Origin: Planctomycetota bacterium
GTDB lineage: Bacteria > Planctomycetota > Planctomycetia > Pirellulales > Lacipirellulaceae
Assembly (NCBI GenBank): GCA_029781135.1
Contig: JAKOXH010000072.1
Coordinates: 1-60,818 of the forward strand
Length of the DNA: 60,818 nt
Direction of reading: 5' to 3'
Part shown: positions 44,011 to 53,302 of the stretch, piece after piece
Position numbering within the stretch: position 1 is the first letter of the stretch
How the letters are laid out: every line of letters starts with the position of its first letter
Notes under the pieces: model-generated
Databases searched by the model: none
The model's input: only the letters and a program-made list of their open reading frames with translations
Told to the model about the DNA's origin: nothing
Position numbers and translations under genes: made by a program

Positions 44011-46293
44011 TTAAACGGCCAACGAATGGGTTGAACCCTGGCCAGCGCCGAGCTTCTGGAGATCGGCGGCCATGCGGGCTAGTTCGCTCGCCGCTTGCTG
44101 CGAGTTCGTGGCGCCTTGCGTCGTGTTCTGCGCCGCTTGGGCCACCGCCGTAATGTTCTGGGCGATTTCCGCCGTTCCCTTGGCGGCTTCGCTCACATTC
44201 CGGCTCATCTCGGTCGCCGTGGCGGTCTGTTCTTCCACCGCGCTGGCGATCGTGTTCGAGATGTCGTTGATCTGAGCGATGACTTGGCTAATTTGCTGGA
44301 TCGAATCGACCGCGCCCTTGGTGTCAGTCTGGATCGTCTCGATCTTGCGGCCAATGTCCTCGGTCGCGCGGGCAGTTTCCTTCGCCAATTCCTTGACCTC
44401 GTTGGCTACCACCGCGAAGCCCTTGCCGGCCTCGCCAGCCCGCGCCGCTTCGATCGTCGCGTTGAGGGCGAGCAAATTGGTCTGCTCGGCAATCGACGTG
44501 ATGACCTTGATCACGTTGCCGATCTCAACGCTGCTTTCACCTAACTTGGCGATCTGGGCATTGGCCGATTCCGCGGTCGTAACGGCCTGCTGCGCCACTC
44601 GAGCCGATTCGATCGCGTTCTTGGCGATCTCACGGATGGCCGAATTCATTTCCTCGACGCCGGTCGAGACCGTCTGCACGTTCTTGCTGACCTGCTCGGA
44701 AGCGGCTGACACAACGTTCGCTTGCGACGAAGTCTCTTCGGCGTTCGACGCCATCTGGGTGCTCACGGCCGTCAATTCCTCGGCCGACGAACCCAACGTA
44801 CAAGCGCTGGTGTTCACCTGTTCGAGAATGTGGGCCATCTCCGCCGCCTTCTGCGCGTCGCGCTCGGCATTGGCCTTGATGTCCTGCTCCATCTTGATTT
44901 TGGCCGTAACGACTTGCCAGGTGACCATCGCACCCAGATAGTTCTTGTTCTGGTCGAAGATCGGGCTGGCCATGAGGTCAAGAGTTTCATTGCCGAGCTG
45001 GAACTGCGCGCTGTGGGGCAGATTTGTCGGATCGGCCAACAGCCGTCGCTGATGTTCGGGCTGCTTGTGGAAGATATCGATCGACTGACCGACAACTTGA
45101 TCGGCCCGGATGGGCAGTAGACGCTCAATACCTTTCAGCGTTTTGAACGACGACGGATTGACATAGCGGATGATGAAGTCGCGATCGGCAAACATCACGT
45201 TGATGGGGGCTTGCTCCATCATCGAGCTGACGCGGGCCGCTTCCGTCCGCGATTTCATGGCGTCGGTAATGTCGCTCGCGTACTTTACGACCTTGACCAG
45301 CTTACCGCTGACGTCCGGAATTGGGTTGTAAGAAGCTTGAATCCAAAGTTCTTGGCCGCCTTTGCCAAAACGCTGAAACTCACCTGGCACGTTCTCGCCC
45401 CGATTGAGGCGAGCCCAAAGATCGCGATACTCGGCCGAGTTGCGATGATTCTCCGACACGAACATGCTGTGATGGTGGCCCTTGATCTCGTCCAGCGTGT
45501 AGCCCACCATCTTCAGGAAGTTATCATTGGCCCACACGATCTTACCATCTATCGTGAATTCGATTACGGCCTGGGCTTTGCCAATGGCTTCCAGCTTGGA
45601 GTCGTTATCGACGTTCTTCTCTTCCTGCTGCTGAACGGAACGGCGCAACCATAAGGTGATGCCGACAATAAGGAGGGTGGATAGAAAAGCGATTCCTGCC
45701 TGATACCAGTACGAGCTTATGACGGTACGATGGGCCGTCTGTTCGTCGGATGCTGCGTCTTTAGTGGCTAGAGCCACGACCTTGTCGATGGAAGCGTGGT
45801 GTTCGGCATATAGCGGTGGCAGTTTGATATCCACGATTTCCCGGGCGGCCTTGGCGTCCTTTTTCTCGACGGCCGGTATGAGCTCGTTTTCGATCATGGC
45901 GAAGAATCGCTCTGCTGGCTTGCGGGAGACCGAAGTCAATTCTCGTTTGAGTTGCCCATCCTCAAGTTGAATCTGCCAATATTCTTGCCGAGCCTCATAG
46001 TCCGCTTTCAACGATTTGAATTTATTGCGGAGCGTTTCAAGCTCTTCGGGCGACCTCACATCGGGCAGAGCGTGCGCAACCAGGTAGGTTTCAACGATGA
46101 ATTCTGGTGGCGGCAGCACATCGGCCAGCAGGTCCTTATCATCGATGACTTCGTGGTACTTCGCGCCCTCGATCTTGACCATGTTTAGCAAGACATTGCA
46201 CACGAGGCCATAAATCAATAGGCCGACAAGGCCGGTTCCCGCGAGCAAATACAGCTTCGTCATCATACTCCCGCGTTTGGCATTCGTTTTCAT
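44011..46293 (-). CDS. Methyl-accepting chemotaxis protein with two PAS domains and no HAMP
   Basis: 760 aa, start supported by AGGAG 7 bases upstream of the ATG at 46293. TM1 at about 13-35, a 160-residue helical extracytoplasmic sensor, and TM2 at about 197-216. After it come PAS1 (about 233-345, FTIDGKIVWANDNFLKMVGYT) and PAS2 (about 355-475, ADRDFIIRYVNPSSF). The signalling domain follows, with the hairpin tip IAEQTNLLALNATIEAARAGE. No HAMP is visible between TM2 and PAS1, so signal transfer must run through the PAS pair. PAS domains suggest redox or small-ligand sensing. It lies 50 bp after cheW. Confidence 0.93.
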   Translation of the reverse strand: MKTNAKRGSMMTKLYLLAGTGLVGLLIYGLVCNVLLNMVKIEGAKYHEVIDDKDLLADVLPPPEFIVETYLVAHALPDVRSPEELETLRNKFKSLKADYEARQEYWQIQLEDGQLKRELTSVSRKPAERFFAMIENELIPAVEKKDAKAAREIVDIKLPPLYAEHHASIDKVVALATKDAASDEQTAHRTVISSYWYQAGIAFLSTLLIVGITLWLRRSVQQQEEKNVDNDSKLEAIGKAQAVIEFTIDGKIVWANDNFLKMVGYTLDEIKGHHHSMFVSENHRNSAEYRDLWARLNRGENVPGEFQRFGKGGQELWIQASYNPIPDVSGKLVKVVKYASDITDAMKSRTEAARVSSMMEQAPINVMFADRDFIIRYVNPSSFKTLKGIERLLPIRADQVVGQSIDIFHKQPEHQRRLLADPTNLPHSAQFQLGNETLDLMASPIFDQNKNYLGAMVTWQVVTAKIKMEQDIKANAERDAQKAAEMAHILEQVNTSACTLGSSAEELTAVSTQMASNAEETSSQANVVSAASEQVSKNVQTVSTGVEEMNSAIREIAKNAIESARVAQQAVTTAESANAQIAKLGESSVEIGNVIKVITSIAEQTNLLALNATIEAARAGEAGKGFAVVANEVKELAKETARATEDIGRKIETIQTDTKGAVDSIQQISQVIAQINDISNTIASAVEEQTATATEMSRNVSEAAKGTAEIAQNITAVAQAAQNTTQGATNSQQAASELARMAADLQKLGAGQGSTHSLAV

Positions 46294-46343
46294 GGCAAGG
46301 CTCCTAAGAATGAGTTCGTGTTTACGGCGATTGATGGGAATCG

Positions 46344-46799
46344 CTAAGCACTCTTGCTCAGCGGTTCTTGGTTGTTAACTTCAACGGCTGCGTATGTGTT
46401 AAGCACGAGCATCAGTCGTTCGTCGAGTTTGTAAGTGCCTTCCACCAGCGTTCGGGCCGCGCCTCGCAGCGTCTCCGGTGGTGGTTCAAATCGGTCGACC
46501 GGCACTTCGATCACATCGCCAATTTCGTCGACCAACAGGCTCACCGCGTCGTCACCCGTGCGGACGACGACGTTCATCGGCAATTTGCCGGTTTGGCGAT
46601 CGGGCAAGCCCAACCGGCGGCGCAAATCGATGGCGGTAACGATCCGGCCGCGCAAGTTGATCAGCCCGCTCACTACCGACGAAGCCAGCGGCACGCGGGT
46701 CATCTCCTGATAACGGATCACTTCCTGGACCTGCCGCACTTCGACGCCGAAGTACTGACCGTCCAACAGAAACGTGCAGTATTGTTTGGTTTCGCTCAT
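46344..46799 (-). CDS. cheW: CheW coupling protein
   Basis: 151 aa with the CheW fold: CTFLLDGQYFGVEVRQVQEV, RVPLASSVVSGLINLRGRIVTAIDLR and DDAVSLLVDEIGDVIEV. It links receptors to CheA in the array. It lies 67 bp after cheA and 50 bp before the receptor. No Shine-Dalgarno is evident, but the N-terminus MSETKQYCTFLL is typical for the family. Confidence 0.93.
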   Translation of the reverse strand: MSETKQYCTFLLDGQYFGVEVRQVQEVIRYQEMTRVPLASSVVSGLINLRGRIVTAIDLRRRLGLPDRQTGKLPMNVVVRTGDDAVSLLVDEIGDVIEVPVDRFEPPPETLRGAARTLVEGTYKLDERLMLVLNTYAAVEVNNQEPLSKSA

Positions 46800-46866
46800 G
46801 ATCGTTAGAATTCTGAAACGGCTTGTTTGTGTTTACCGTCTCCCTTTGCATGAGGGAGGGAAAGGA

Positions 46867-49800
46867 TCATACAGCCAAGTGATGGTCGCCTTTCCGTAGG
46901 TCAAACAACTTCGGCGCCACGCGGCGAATGATCTTGGGCAGGTTCAGTAGGTCCGTCACGCGCTGCTGGATGACGGCCGACGCCAGCAACTCCTCGCAAA
47001 CCGATTCACGCGTAACCGTAATCTCCGCGTCTGTAATGTCGGCAACGCGGTCGACCACGAAGCCGAGGCTGTGTTCGCCTTCGCTGTAGACGACGATCTG
47101 CAGGGGCTGCGTGGGATCGTCATTCGACGGGATGCCCAGGACATCGGCCAGGCGAACCAGCGGCATGATATGGCCGCGGTACTGGACCACCTCGTGGTGA
47201 GCCGACTTCTCGATGTTCTCGCGCGGAATTTCTTCCAACCGAGCGACTAACGAAATGGGCATCGCGATCTGCCGGTCGCCCACTGCCAACAGCAGCATGG
47301 TTTGCCGGTTCTTCGTGTCGTCGTTCGAAGCTTTCTCAGTGTCGGTGATGGCACGATCACGATGCTCGGCTACTACATGGGCTTTTTGAGCGGCGCCCAT
47401 CACATCGAGAATCAAGGCCACCTTGCCGTCGCCCATGATGGTCGCGCCGGCATACGCAGCAATACCTTTGAGCTGTTTGCTGAGCGGTTTGACGACGATT
47501 TCTTCGGTGTCGTTGATCGAGTCGACTACCAGCCCAAATTGTCGGTCTTCGGCCCGCAGAACCACGATATTCGTGGCTTTCGTGCCGACAACGGAGTGTT
47601 CCAGTTCGTTCAACAACTTGACGACCTCGCCGGACAACTCGTCGACGGCCTGCAATCCTGTCTCAGCCTTGGCAACGTCCCCTTTCTCGCGAAGCTGGAT
47701 GACGCTGCCGACCGCGTTATGCATTTCTGAATGCAATTTTTCCAGGCGTTGGACGGCCGCGAAGTGACCATAATCCCGCATTCCTTCGCTATACAACCAT
47801 TTGCCCAAAGCGCATGAGCGGAACGACACGGCTTCGTCAAACGTCAGGCTTTCGTCGCCTTTCAGGTAGTTGCGTAACCGAGTCTTCCACGCCAGGTGTT
47901 TTCCCTTCGCGACCACAAAGTCGAGATTCAAAGCGCCCGACGGCGCGGTGGCGTGCCCTGCCGCAGGCGATTCGCCATTGGTTGATGTCGAATTGAGTAC
48001 CTCGCGAAGATAGACCAGCGGCAGTAGTTGTCCACGTAGCCGGTACACTGGCGCCCCATGAATGTTTTCAATTCTCTTGCGCGCGTGCTCACCTTCGAGG
48101 CGCACAAGCTCGAGCAGACTTACCTGGGGAATCGCATAGCGGTCGCCGCCGCAAGTTACAACAAGTGCGGGAATAATTGCGAGGGTGAGTGGGATCTTGA
48201 TTTTGACTGTGGTGCCTTCGCCCATGCGACTCTGCAAATCGAGCGTCCCGCCGATCCGTTCAATGTTCGTTTTGACGACATCCATGCCCACCCCGCGCCC
48301 GGAAACCGGTGTCACCTTTTCCGCTGTCGAAAAACCGGGCAGCAGGATCAGGTTCGACGCTTCTCGCTCCGACATCCGCGCAGCTGCTTCTGGCGTAACG
48401 AGGCCACGCTCGACGGCTTTTTTGCGAATTCGCTCAAAGTTCAGGCCGGCGCCGTCGTCGCTAATCTCGATATTCACTTGACCGCCTTCGTGGTAGGCGC
48501 GCAATGTCAGGCAACCTTCTGCCAGTTTGCCGGCAGCAAGACGCACTTCCGGCGCTTCGACGCCATGATCTACGGAGTTGCGTACTAAGTGGGTCAGCGG
48601 GTCTTTGATTGACTCGATAATGGTCTTATCGAGTTCAGTCTCCTTACCCTCCATTTCGATCCGCACTTGCTTGCCCAACTGTGCCGATAAGTCGCGGACG
48701 ACTCGCGGGAACTTGGACCACACGTTGCCGATCGGCTGCATCCGCGTCTTCATAACGCTTTCCTGCAACTCGGTCGTAATGAGGTTGAGCCGTTGGGCCG
48801 TGCTGGCAAAATTCGAGTCTTTTTGTTTACTCGTGTATTGGAGAATTTGGTTGCGGGCCAGCACGAGTTCGCCGACACGTGTCATTAGTTTGTCGAGTAA
48901 CTCGACATCCACGCGGATCGTGCTCTCACCAGCCGGTACGTTGGACCTGTCGCCGCTATTCGTGGTCGATGCGCTCGTCGCACCTGGTGTTTCTGCAGCC
49001 GCGACGGGCTTCGTTGGTTGGGCAGCCAATGCACCTGGCTTGTGCGACGCGACCGGTGCGGAAGCACGAGTTTCTGGGGCGGCTCCCTTAACGGGAGCAC
49101 TTGGAGCTTCCACCGTGTCGCTAGAGGGTGTTGCCACAGTTTCAATCCCAGCCTGATCGGCCTGCCACAGCATTTCGATAACGACGTCAGGACTCAGCGC
49201 AGATGTGTTGCCCGTTGATTCAACCATCGCTAAACCCTCGCGACATTTGTCGCTGGTGGCCAAGAGCGCGTTGCAGATCGTGCGATTGAACGTTCGTTCG
49301 CCGCTCCGCACTTTGCCCAATAAGTCTTCGGCCACATGGGCCAGGTGCTCGAGTTCCGCGAGTCCTAAGAATCCAGCGCCGCCCTTGATCGTGTGCATCG
49401 TTCGGAAGATGTTGCGTACGAGTTGGTTGGCATTCGGATCTTGTTCAAGTTGCATCAAGTCGCGGTCCATTTGGTCGAGATTCTCGTCGCACTCGATCAG
49501 GAATTCGCGGACCGTATCGCTAAGCGGCACGTTGATGGCTGCGGAACTGAGGGCGGCGCTTGGGTCTCCTTCCTCGGGAACCGAGACTCTCGTTGGAACC
49601 GACGCGTCTGGCGCTGTTGGGGAAACGACAGGCGATCCCATGGATTGAACTTTCCGCCCATCGGTTGCACCGGTGGAAATAGGAACCACTGGCTCTTCCG
49701 GAACTGCGACGACACCTGGGCGGAACCGCTGTAACTCGGCGACAAATGGCGCAACATCCGCCTCGTTGGATTTCTCGACTTCATCGATCAATCCCTTCAT

Positions 49801-50097
49801 GAAGTCGGACGCTCGCAGAATGGTCGAAATGAGTTCCGTCGTGGGAATCATCTCACGATTGCGGAGGTTGTTGAGAATCTCTTCCAGGCCGTGAGCAAGC
49901 GTACCGATTCGATCAAGGCCCAAGAACCCAGCCGCACCTTTGATCGAATGCATGGTCCGAAACACCGAGTTGACGAGATCCGTATCGACGTTGGCCCCTT
50001 GCGCTTCGATCGATAGCATTTGGGCTTCGACATTGGCCAGACCTTCTTGCGATTCGACGACGAATTCCGCTACCAATTCCTTGTCTGCAATATCCAT
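46867..50097 (-). CDS. cheA: CheA histidine kinase with two Hpt domains and an inserted CZB-like domain
   Basis: 1076 aa; start supported by GGAG 8 to 10 bases upstream. Hpt1 has FRTMHSIKGAAGFLG with His50, and Hpt2 has FRTMHTIKGGAGFLG with His235. A Pro/Ala-rich linker leads to the dimerisation domain (about 395-440) and the ATPase domain (HLVRNSVDHGVE, SDDGAGLN, GRGVGMDVVKT). The first CheW-like domain is split after YLREVLN (about 701) and resumes at NIVVLRAEDRQFGLVVD (about 843). The insertion carries HLAWKTRLRNYL, SCALGKWLYSEG and KLHSEMHNAV, i.e. His734, Cys762, His789 and His793, the 3His/1Cys zinc pattern of CZB domains. A second CheW-like domain ends the protein. It phosphorylates CheY and CheB. 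Confidence 0.95.
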   Translation of the reverse strand: MDIADKELVAEFVVESQEGLANVEAQMLSIEAQGANVDTDLVNSVFRTMHSIKGAAGFLGLDRIGTLAHGLEEILNNLRNREMIPTTELISTILRASDFMKGLIDEVEKSNEADVAPFVAELQRFRPGVVAVPEEPVVPISTGATDGRKVQSMGSPVVSPTAPDASVPTRVSVPEEGDPSAALSSAAINVPLSDTVREFLIECDENLDQMDRDLMQLEQDPNANQLVRNIFRTMHTIKGGAGFLGLAELEHLAHVAEDLLGKVRSGERTFNRTICNALLATSDKCREGLAMVESTGNTSALSPDVVIEMLWQADQAGIETVATPSSDTVEAPSAPVKGAAPETRASAPVASHKPGALAAQPTKPVAAAETPGATSASTTNSGDRSNVPAGESTIRVDVELLDKLMTRVGELVLARNQILQYTSKQKDSNFASTAQRLNLITTELQESVMKTRMQPIGNVWSKFPRVVRDLSAQLGKQVRIEMEGKETELDKTIIESIKDPLTHLVRNSVDHGVEAPEVRLAAGKLAEGCLTLRAYHEGGQVNIEISDDGAGLNFERIRKKAVERGLVTPEAAARMSEREASNLILLPGFSTAEKVTPVSGRGVGMDVVKTNIERIGGTLDLQSRMGEGTTVKIKIPLTLAIIPALVVTCGGDRYAIPQVSLLELVRLEGEHARKRIENIHGAPVYRLRGQLLPLVYLREVLNSTSTNGESPAAGHATAPSGALNLDFVVAKGKHLAWKTRLRNYLKGDESLTFDEAVSFRSCALGKWLYSEGMRDYGHFAAVQRLEKLHSEMHNAVGSVIQLREKGDVAKAETGLQAVDELSGEVVKLLNELEHSVVGTKATNIVVLRAEDRQFGLVVDSINDTEEIVVKPLSKQLKGIAAYAGATIMGDGKVALILDVMGAAQKAHVVAEHRDRAITDTEKASNDDTKNRQTMLLLAVGDRQIAMPISLVARLEEIPRENIEKSAHHEVVQYRGHIMPLVRLADVLGIPSNDDPTQPLQIVVYSEGEHSLGFVVDRVADITDAEITVTRESVCEELLASAVIQQRVTDLLNLPKIIRRVAPKLFDLRKGDHHLAV

Positions 50098-50920
50098 GTT
50101 CGCTACTCCGCCCGTGCGGTGTTCGAGGTTTATCCAAGGCCACCGGCGACTATTTCTGCTTCGAGCGGCTGCCGCCCGCGGGCCCTCGTCGCAGTCCCGA
50201 TGTCACTTGAAGTGTCGTCTGGCGTCCGCCCACAAGTCATCAACGGTGGGAGCATCCAAGGCGCCGGCTAAAAATGGCTAACAGCGCCAAATCGCCTGCC
50301 AGCTCGCCGAACCCATTCAGGCAGTCAATCGCAGCGTTGTCCCATTGCAGGGTGGTCCATCGAGAAAATGTAGGATAGAATTCCGTTCGCGGCGGCTGTG
50401 ATTTCTGCCATTCCCGTAGGCTGGCCGGCGCACTCGTAGTTGTGAGGGCAAGACGCACGTACATTTGAGCGGGAAGTGCCAAGAATATGGCGGGCCGGAT
50501 GTAACAATTGCTTCGCATGAACCACCTGGTAGGGCGGGTGCGCGATCCCTTATTGGCTGCATGTCCGGGCGTTCAAGTGGCCTTGCACCCATTTGCCATA
50601 CGCTAAGCGAGCGTCGAAAAGTGCTTGGCGGCCCAGTTTCTCATGCTTGGATACCAGCAAACTTGGCGAACGCCACGATTCCGGGCCGCATCAGAGGTGT
50701 GCGGAATCGCACACTATTTCGGAGCGTGTGCCCAAATCGCACGCTTCAAGTCCCTTGGGCGGGCGTTCGTAAACCACGCTTTTGCGGGAGAAATCCGCGC
50801 CCGGTGCATCCGGCGAGCGATTGCCACATAATTGGCATGTACATTGCGTTCCCCTTGCCAACCGCCCATCTCAGCGGCCAACTCCGTCTCAAATCGCCCC
50901 CTCTATAACGTGTGTGGTTC
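50098..50920. other. Gene-free intergenic region between divergent cheA and the redox operon
   Basis: This 823-bp stretch separates the cheA start (minus strand) from the first gene of the redox operon (plus strand), so it should hold both promoters. Frames of up to about 150 codons are open but show no domain, no good ribosome-binding site and no family resemblance; I do not call them. A perfect stem-loop lies at 50697-50714. No tRNA or riboswitch fold was recognised. Confidence 0.55.
50697..50714. repeat. Perfect short inverted repeat in the cheA/redox intergenic region
   Basis: GTGTGCG-GAAT-CGCACAC, a 7-bp stem with a 4-base loop, 207 bp upstream of the propeller gene of the redox operon. 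It may be an operator or an RNA hairpin. No T-run follows on either strand. Confidence 0.4.
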
Positions 50921-52441
50921 ATGTTTCTGAAGAATATAAACTCTCTCCTCGCTTCCTTCGCTTGCATCGCCGTGTACGCTGGATGCGCAAAGACCGCGAC
51001 CGACAAGCCAGCCGCTCCCGATACGAGCTTGGTGGCAACTTCGCCGGTGGCAGCCCCGGCCGCAACATCGCCTTCGCCAATTGCTGCCTCGCCACAAGTT
51101 AAGGACAAGGCGCTGGCGACCACGGATAACGCAACCCTAACTCCAGCTCCGCATAAGCGCGCGCCCGAGGAATTGCCCAAGCCCGTGGCGTTAACGCCGG
51201 AAGACTGGCCACAATACCGCGGCGCCAATCGCGATGGCATTTCCCAAGCAACGGGCCTCGCCCACAAGCTCCCAGCGGACGGGCCACGTATTGTCTGGCA
51301 AACCACGGTCGGGCAGGGCTACTCGGCCCCATCGGTCGTCGCCGGCAACGTCTATCTCGATGACTACGACGAGAAACAAGACGAATGGATGGTCCGCTGC
51401 TTAGCGCTAGCCGATGGCAAAGAACTGTGGCGATACAAAGTCAAGAAGAACATCCGACCTAATCACGGCATTACGCGTTCGGCGCCTGCCACCGATGGCG
51501 CATACGTAATCTCGATCGACCCAAAATGCGAAGTGCATTGCTTGGATGCTCGGAACGGCGAGCTATTGTGGAAGAAATTCCTACCGACGGATTACGGTAC
51601 GCAAATCCCGCCTTGGTACAATGGGCAATGCCCGCTGATTGAGGGCGACCGAGTCGTAATCGCGACCGGTGGACGAGCCGTGATGACTGCCTTGAAAAAA
51701 GAAACCGGTGAGAAAATCTGGGAGACCGAGAACAAGGACGAATTCTTGCTCTCGCATTCATCAATCATGCCGATTGAGGTGGATGGCGTGAAACAGTACA
51801 CGTACACTACGCTTAAAGGTGCCGTTGGTGTCGATGCACAATCCGGCAAGCAGCTCTGGTACTTCCCCTGGAAATTCAACACGGCGGTTTGCAGCATGCC
51901 ATTGCCGCTCGGCGGCGGTAAGTTCCTACTCACGGCCGGCTATCACGCCCAAACGGTCGTCTGCCAGGTAACGCACAGTGGTAACGAATGGACGGCCAAA
52001 GAGGTGGCCAGCTTGCCGCCGCCAACCGCCGGGTGGAACTCGGAAGTTCACACGCCGATCTTCTACAAGGATCGCATTTATGGAATCGGCAAGAAGCAAC
52101 GTGGCTTGTGGACCTGCCTTGATCAACAAGGCAAGGAACTGTGGACGAGCGATCATCATGCCGCGTTCGAACTGGGGGGCTACGTGTTGGCCGACGGCAT
52201 GTTCATCGTCGTCGAGGGCACCACGGGGACGGTTCGTTTGCTCAACGCAAACGCCGATCACTACGAGGAGCTGGGCAGTTTTCAGTTGCTCACCGGGCCA
52301 GACGCCTGGGCACCGCCAGTGGTTTCCCACGGTCGGCTGCTAGTACGAGACATGGCGAAGCTGATTTGCGTCGACATCTCAGCTGACGCCGCCAACAGTA
52401 CCACCCCAAAAACAGCCGCGGTAACAGTGCCAGTCAAATAG
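50921..52441 (+). CDS. PQQ-like beta-propeller protein, probable periplasmic or lipoprotein
   Basis: 506 aa from the ATG at 50921; a GTG at 50912 would add three residues. The N-terminus MFLKNINSLLASFACIAVYAGC is an export signal ending in a Cys that may be lipidated, although Tyr at -3 is unusual for a lipobox. A low-complexity Ala/Pro linker follows. The domain starts with DWPQYRGANRDGIS and continues as a BamB/quinoprotein-type eight-bladed propeller (GKELWRYK, NGELLWKKF, KKETGEKIW, GKQLWYF). No PQQ-ligand set can be assigned, so it may be structural. First gene of the redox operon, 20 bp before the NHL gene. Confidence 0.8.
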   Translation: MFLKNINSLLASFACIAVYAGCAKTATDKPAAPDTSLVATSPVAAPAATSPSPIAASPQVKDKALATTDNATLTPAPHKRAPEELPKPVALTPEDWPQYRGANRDGISQATGLAHKLPADGPRIVWQTTVGQGYSAPSVVAGNVYLDDYDEKQDEWMVRCLALADGKELWRYKVKKNIRPNHGITRSAPATDGAYVISIDPKCEVHCLDARNGELLWKKFLPTDYGTQIPPWYNGQCPLIEGDRVVIATGGRAVMTALKKETGEKIWETENKDEFLLSHSSIMPIEVDGVKQYTYTTLKGAVGVDAQSGKQLWYFPWKFNTAVCSMPLPLGGGKFLLTAGYHAQTVVCQVTHSGNEWTAKEVASLPPPTAGWNSEVHTPIFYKDRIYGIGKKQRGLWTCLDQQGKELWTSDHHAAFELGGYVLADGMFIVVEGTTGTVRLLNANADHYEELGSFQLLTGPDAWAPPVVSHGRLLVRDMAKLICVDISADAANSTTPKTAAVTVPVK

Positions 52442-52461
52442 CCAACCGGTCGTCATTCCCC

Positions 52462-53289
52462 ATGAAGTTACGACACATTCAAACCCTGAGCGGCAAAGGC
52501 GAGCGGCCCGAGCAATTTCATGTCCGCTTGGCGGGCGTTGCTGTCGACAGCGAGAATTGCGTTTTGGCTGTGGGAGACCGAGAGGTCAAGCGGTTCAACC
52601 CTGACGGCCGCTTCGATACATCGTTCCCCACCCCAGACGCCGGCTGGTCGGTCGCCGCGGAAGGCGAATCGATTTGGGTCGGCATGCAGGGGAAAATCAG
52701 TCACTTCGATCGGCAAGGCAAGTTGCTCAATACGATCGACGATGCGAGTCGCCTGGGTATGGTTAGCGGCTTGGCGGTGAAGGGCAGTGTGCTCGTCGCC
52801 GCGGATACAACCCACCGCACGATCCATTCGTATCACGATGCGATTTGGCAACGAGAAATCGGTCGCGAGGCGAACACTCGCGGCTTCATGATCCCGAACG
52901 GCGTTCTCGACATCTCGCTGGAAGCCGCTAGCGACACCTTCCTGGTCGCTCACTCGCAGAAGCACCGCGTCGAGCGTTATCGTTTGACGGGCGAGTTGGT
53001 CGACAAATTTGGCCGGTTTGGTGCTGAGAATCCAGCAGATTTCGGCGGTTGCTGCAACCCCACGAACGTATCGGCGCTGCCCGCGGGCTTCATTGCCGTG
53101 AGCGAAAAGGCCCCGCCGCTTTTGAAGGTTTATACGGCCGATGGAAAATTTGTATCACAGATGGTCGGCGTATTCGATTTGAACGCCAAGAACATCGACT
53201 TGGCCGCCGATCGCCGCGGCCGGTTGTACGCGACCGACCCCGTGCGATGTACGATCGAAGTATTTGAACAACAGGCCACGAGCACATGA
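52462..53289 (+). CDS. NHL/six-bladed propeller-like protein
   Basis: 275 aa without a signal peptide. It has repeating blades like those of NHL or SMP-30-like propellers: FHVRLAGVAVDSENCVLAVGD, VKRFNPDGRFD, ISHFDRQGKLLNTI, VERYRLTGELVDKFG and LAADRRGRLYATDPVRCTIEVF. A Cys-Cys pair occurs in GGCCNPTNV. Propellers of this kind bind partners or small molecules. Lack of a signal peptide beside a Tat-exported ferredoxin and a secreted propeller is noteworthy; it may work on the cytoplasmic side. It starts 20 bp after the PQQ-like gene and ends 13 bp before the ferredoxin gene. Confidence 0.7.
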   Translation: MKLRHIQTLSGKGERPEQFHVRLAGVAVDSENCVLAVGDREVKRFNPDGRFDTSFPTPDAGWSVAAEGESIWVGMQGKISHFDRQGKLLNTIDDASRLGMVSGLAVKGSVLVAADTTHRTIHSYHDAIWQREIGREANTRGFMIPNGVLDISLEAASDTFLVAHSQKHRVERYRLTGELVDKFGRFGAENPADFGGCCNPTNVSALPAGFIAVSEKAPPLLKVYTADGKFVSQMVGVFDLNAKNIDLAADRRGRLYATDPVRCTIEVFEQQATST

Positions 53290-53302
53290 GCGGGCGATTC
53301 CC

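Noticed and set aside
50465..50908. 147-codon plus-strand frame in the cheA/redox intergenic region
   Set aside because: No domain, no start signal, and several alternative frames of similar length exist here.
52462..53289. PQQ- or heme-dependent enzyme activity for the NHL-like protein
   Set aside because: No CxxCH and no signal peptide; only propeller blades are visible.
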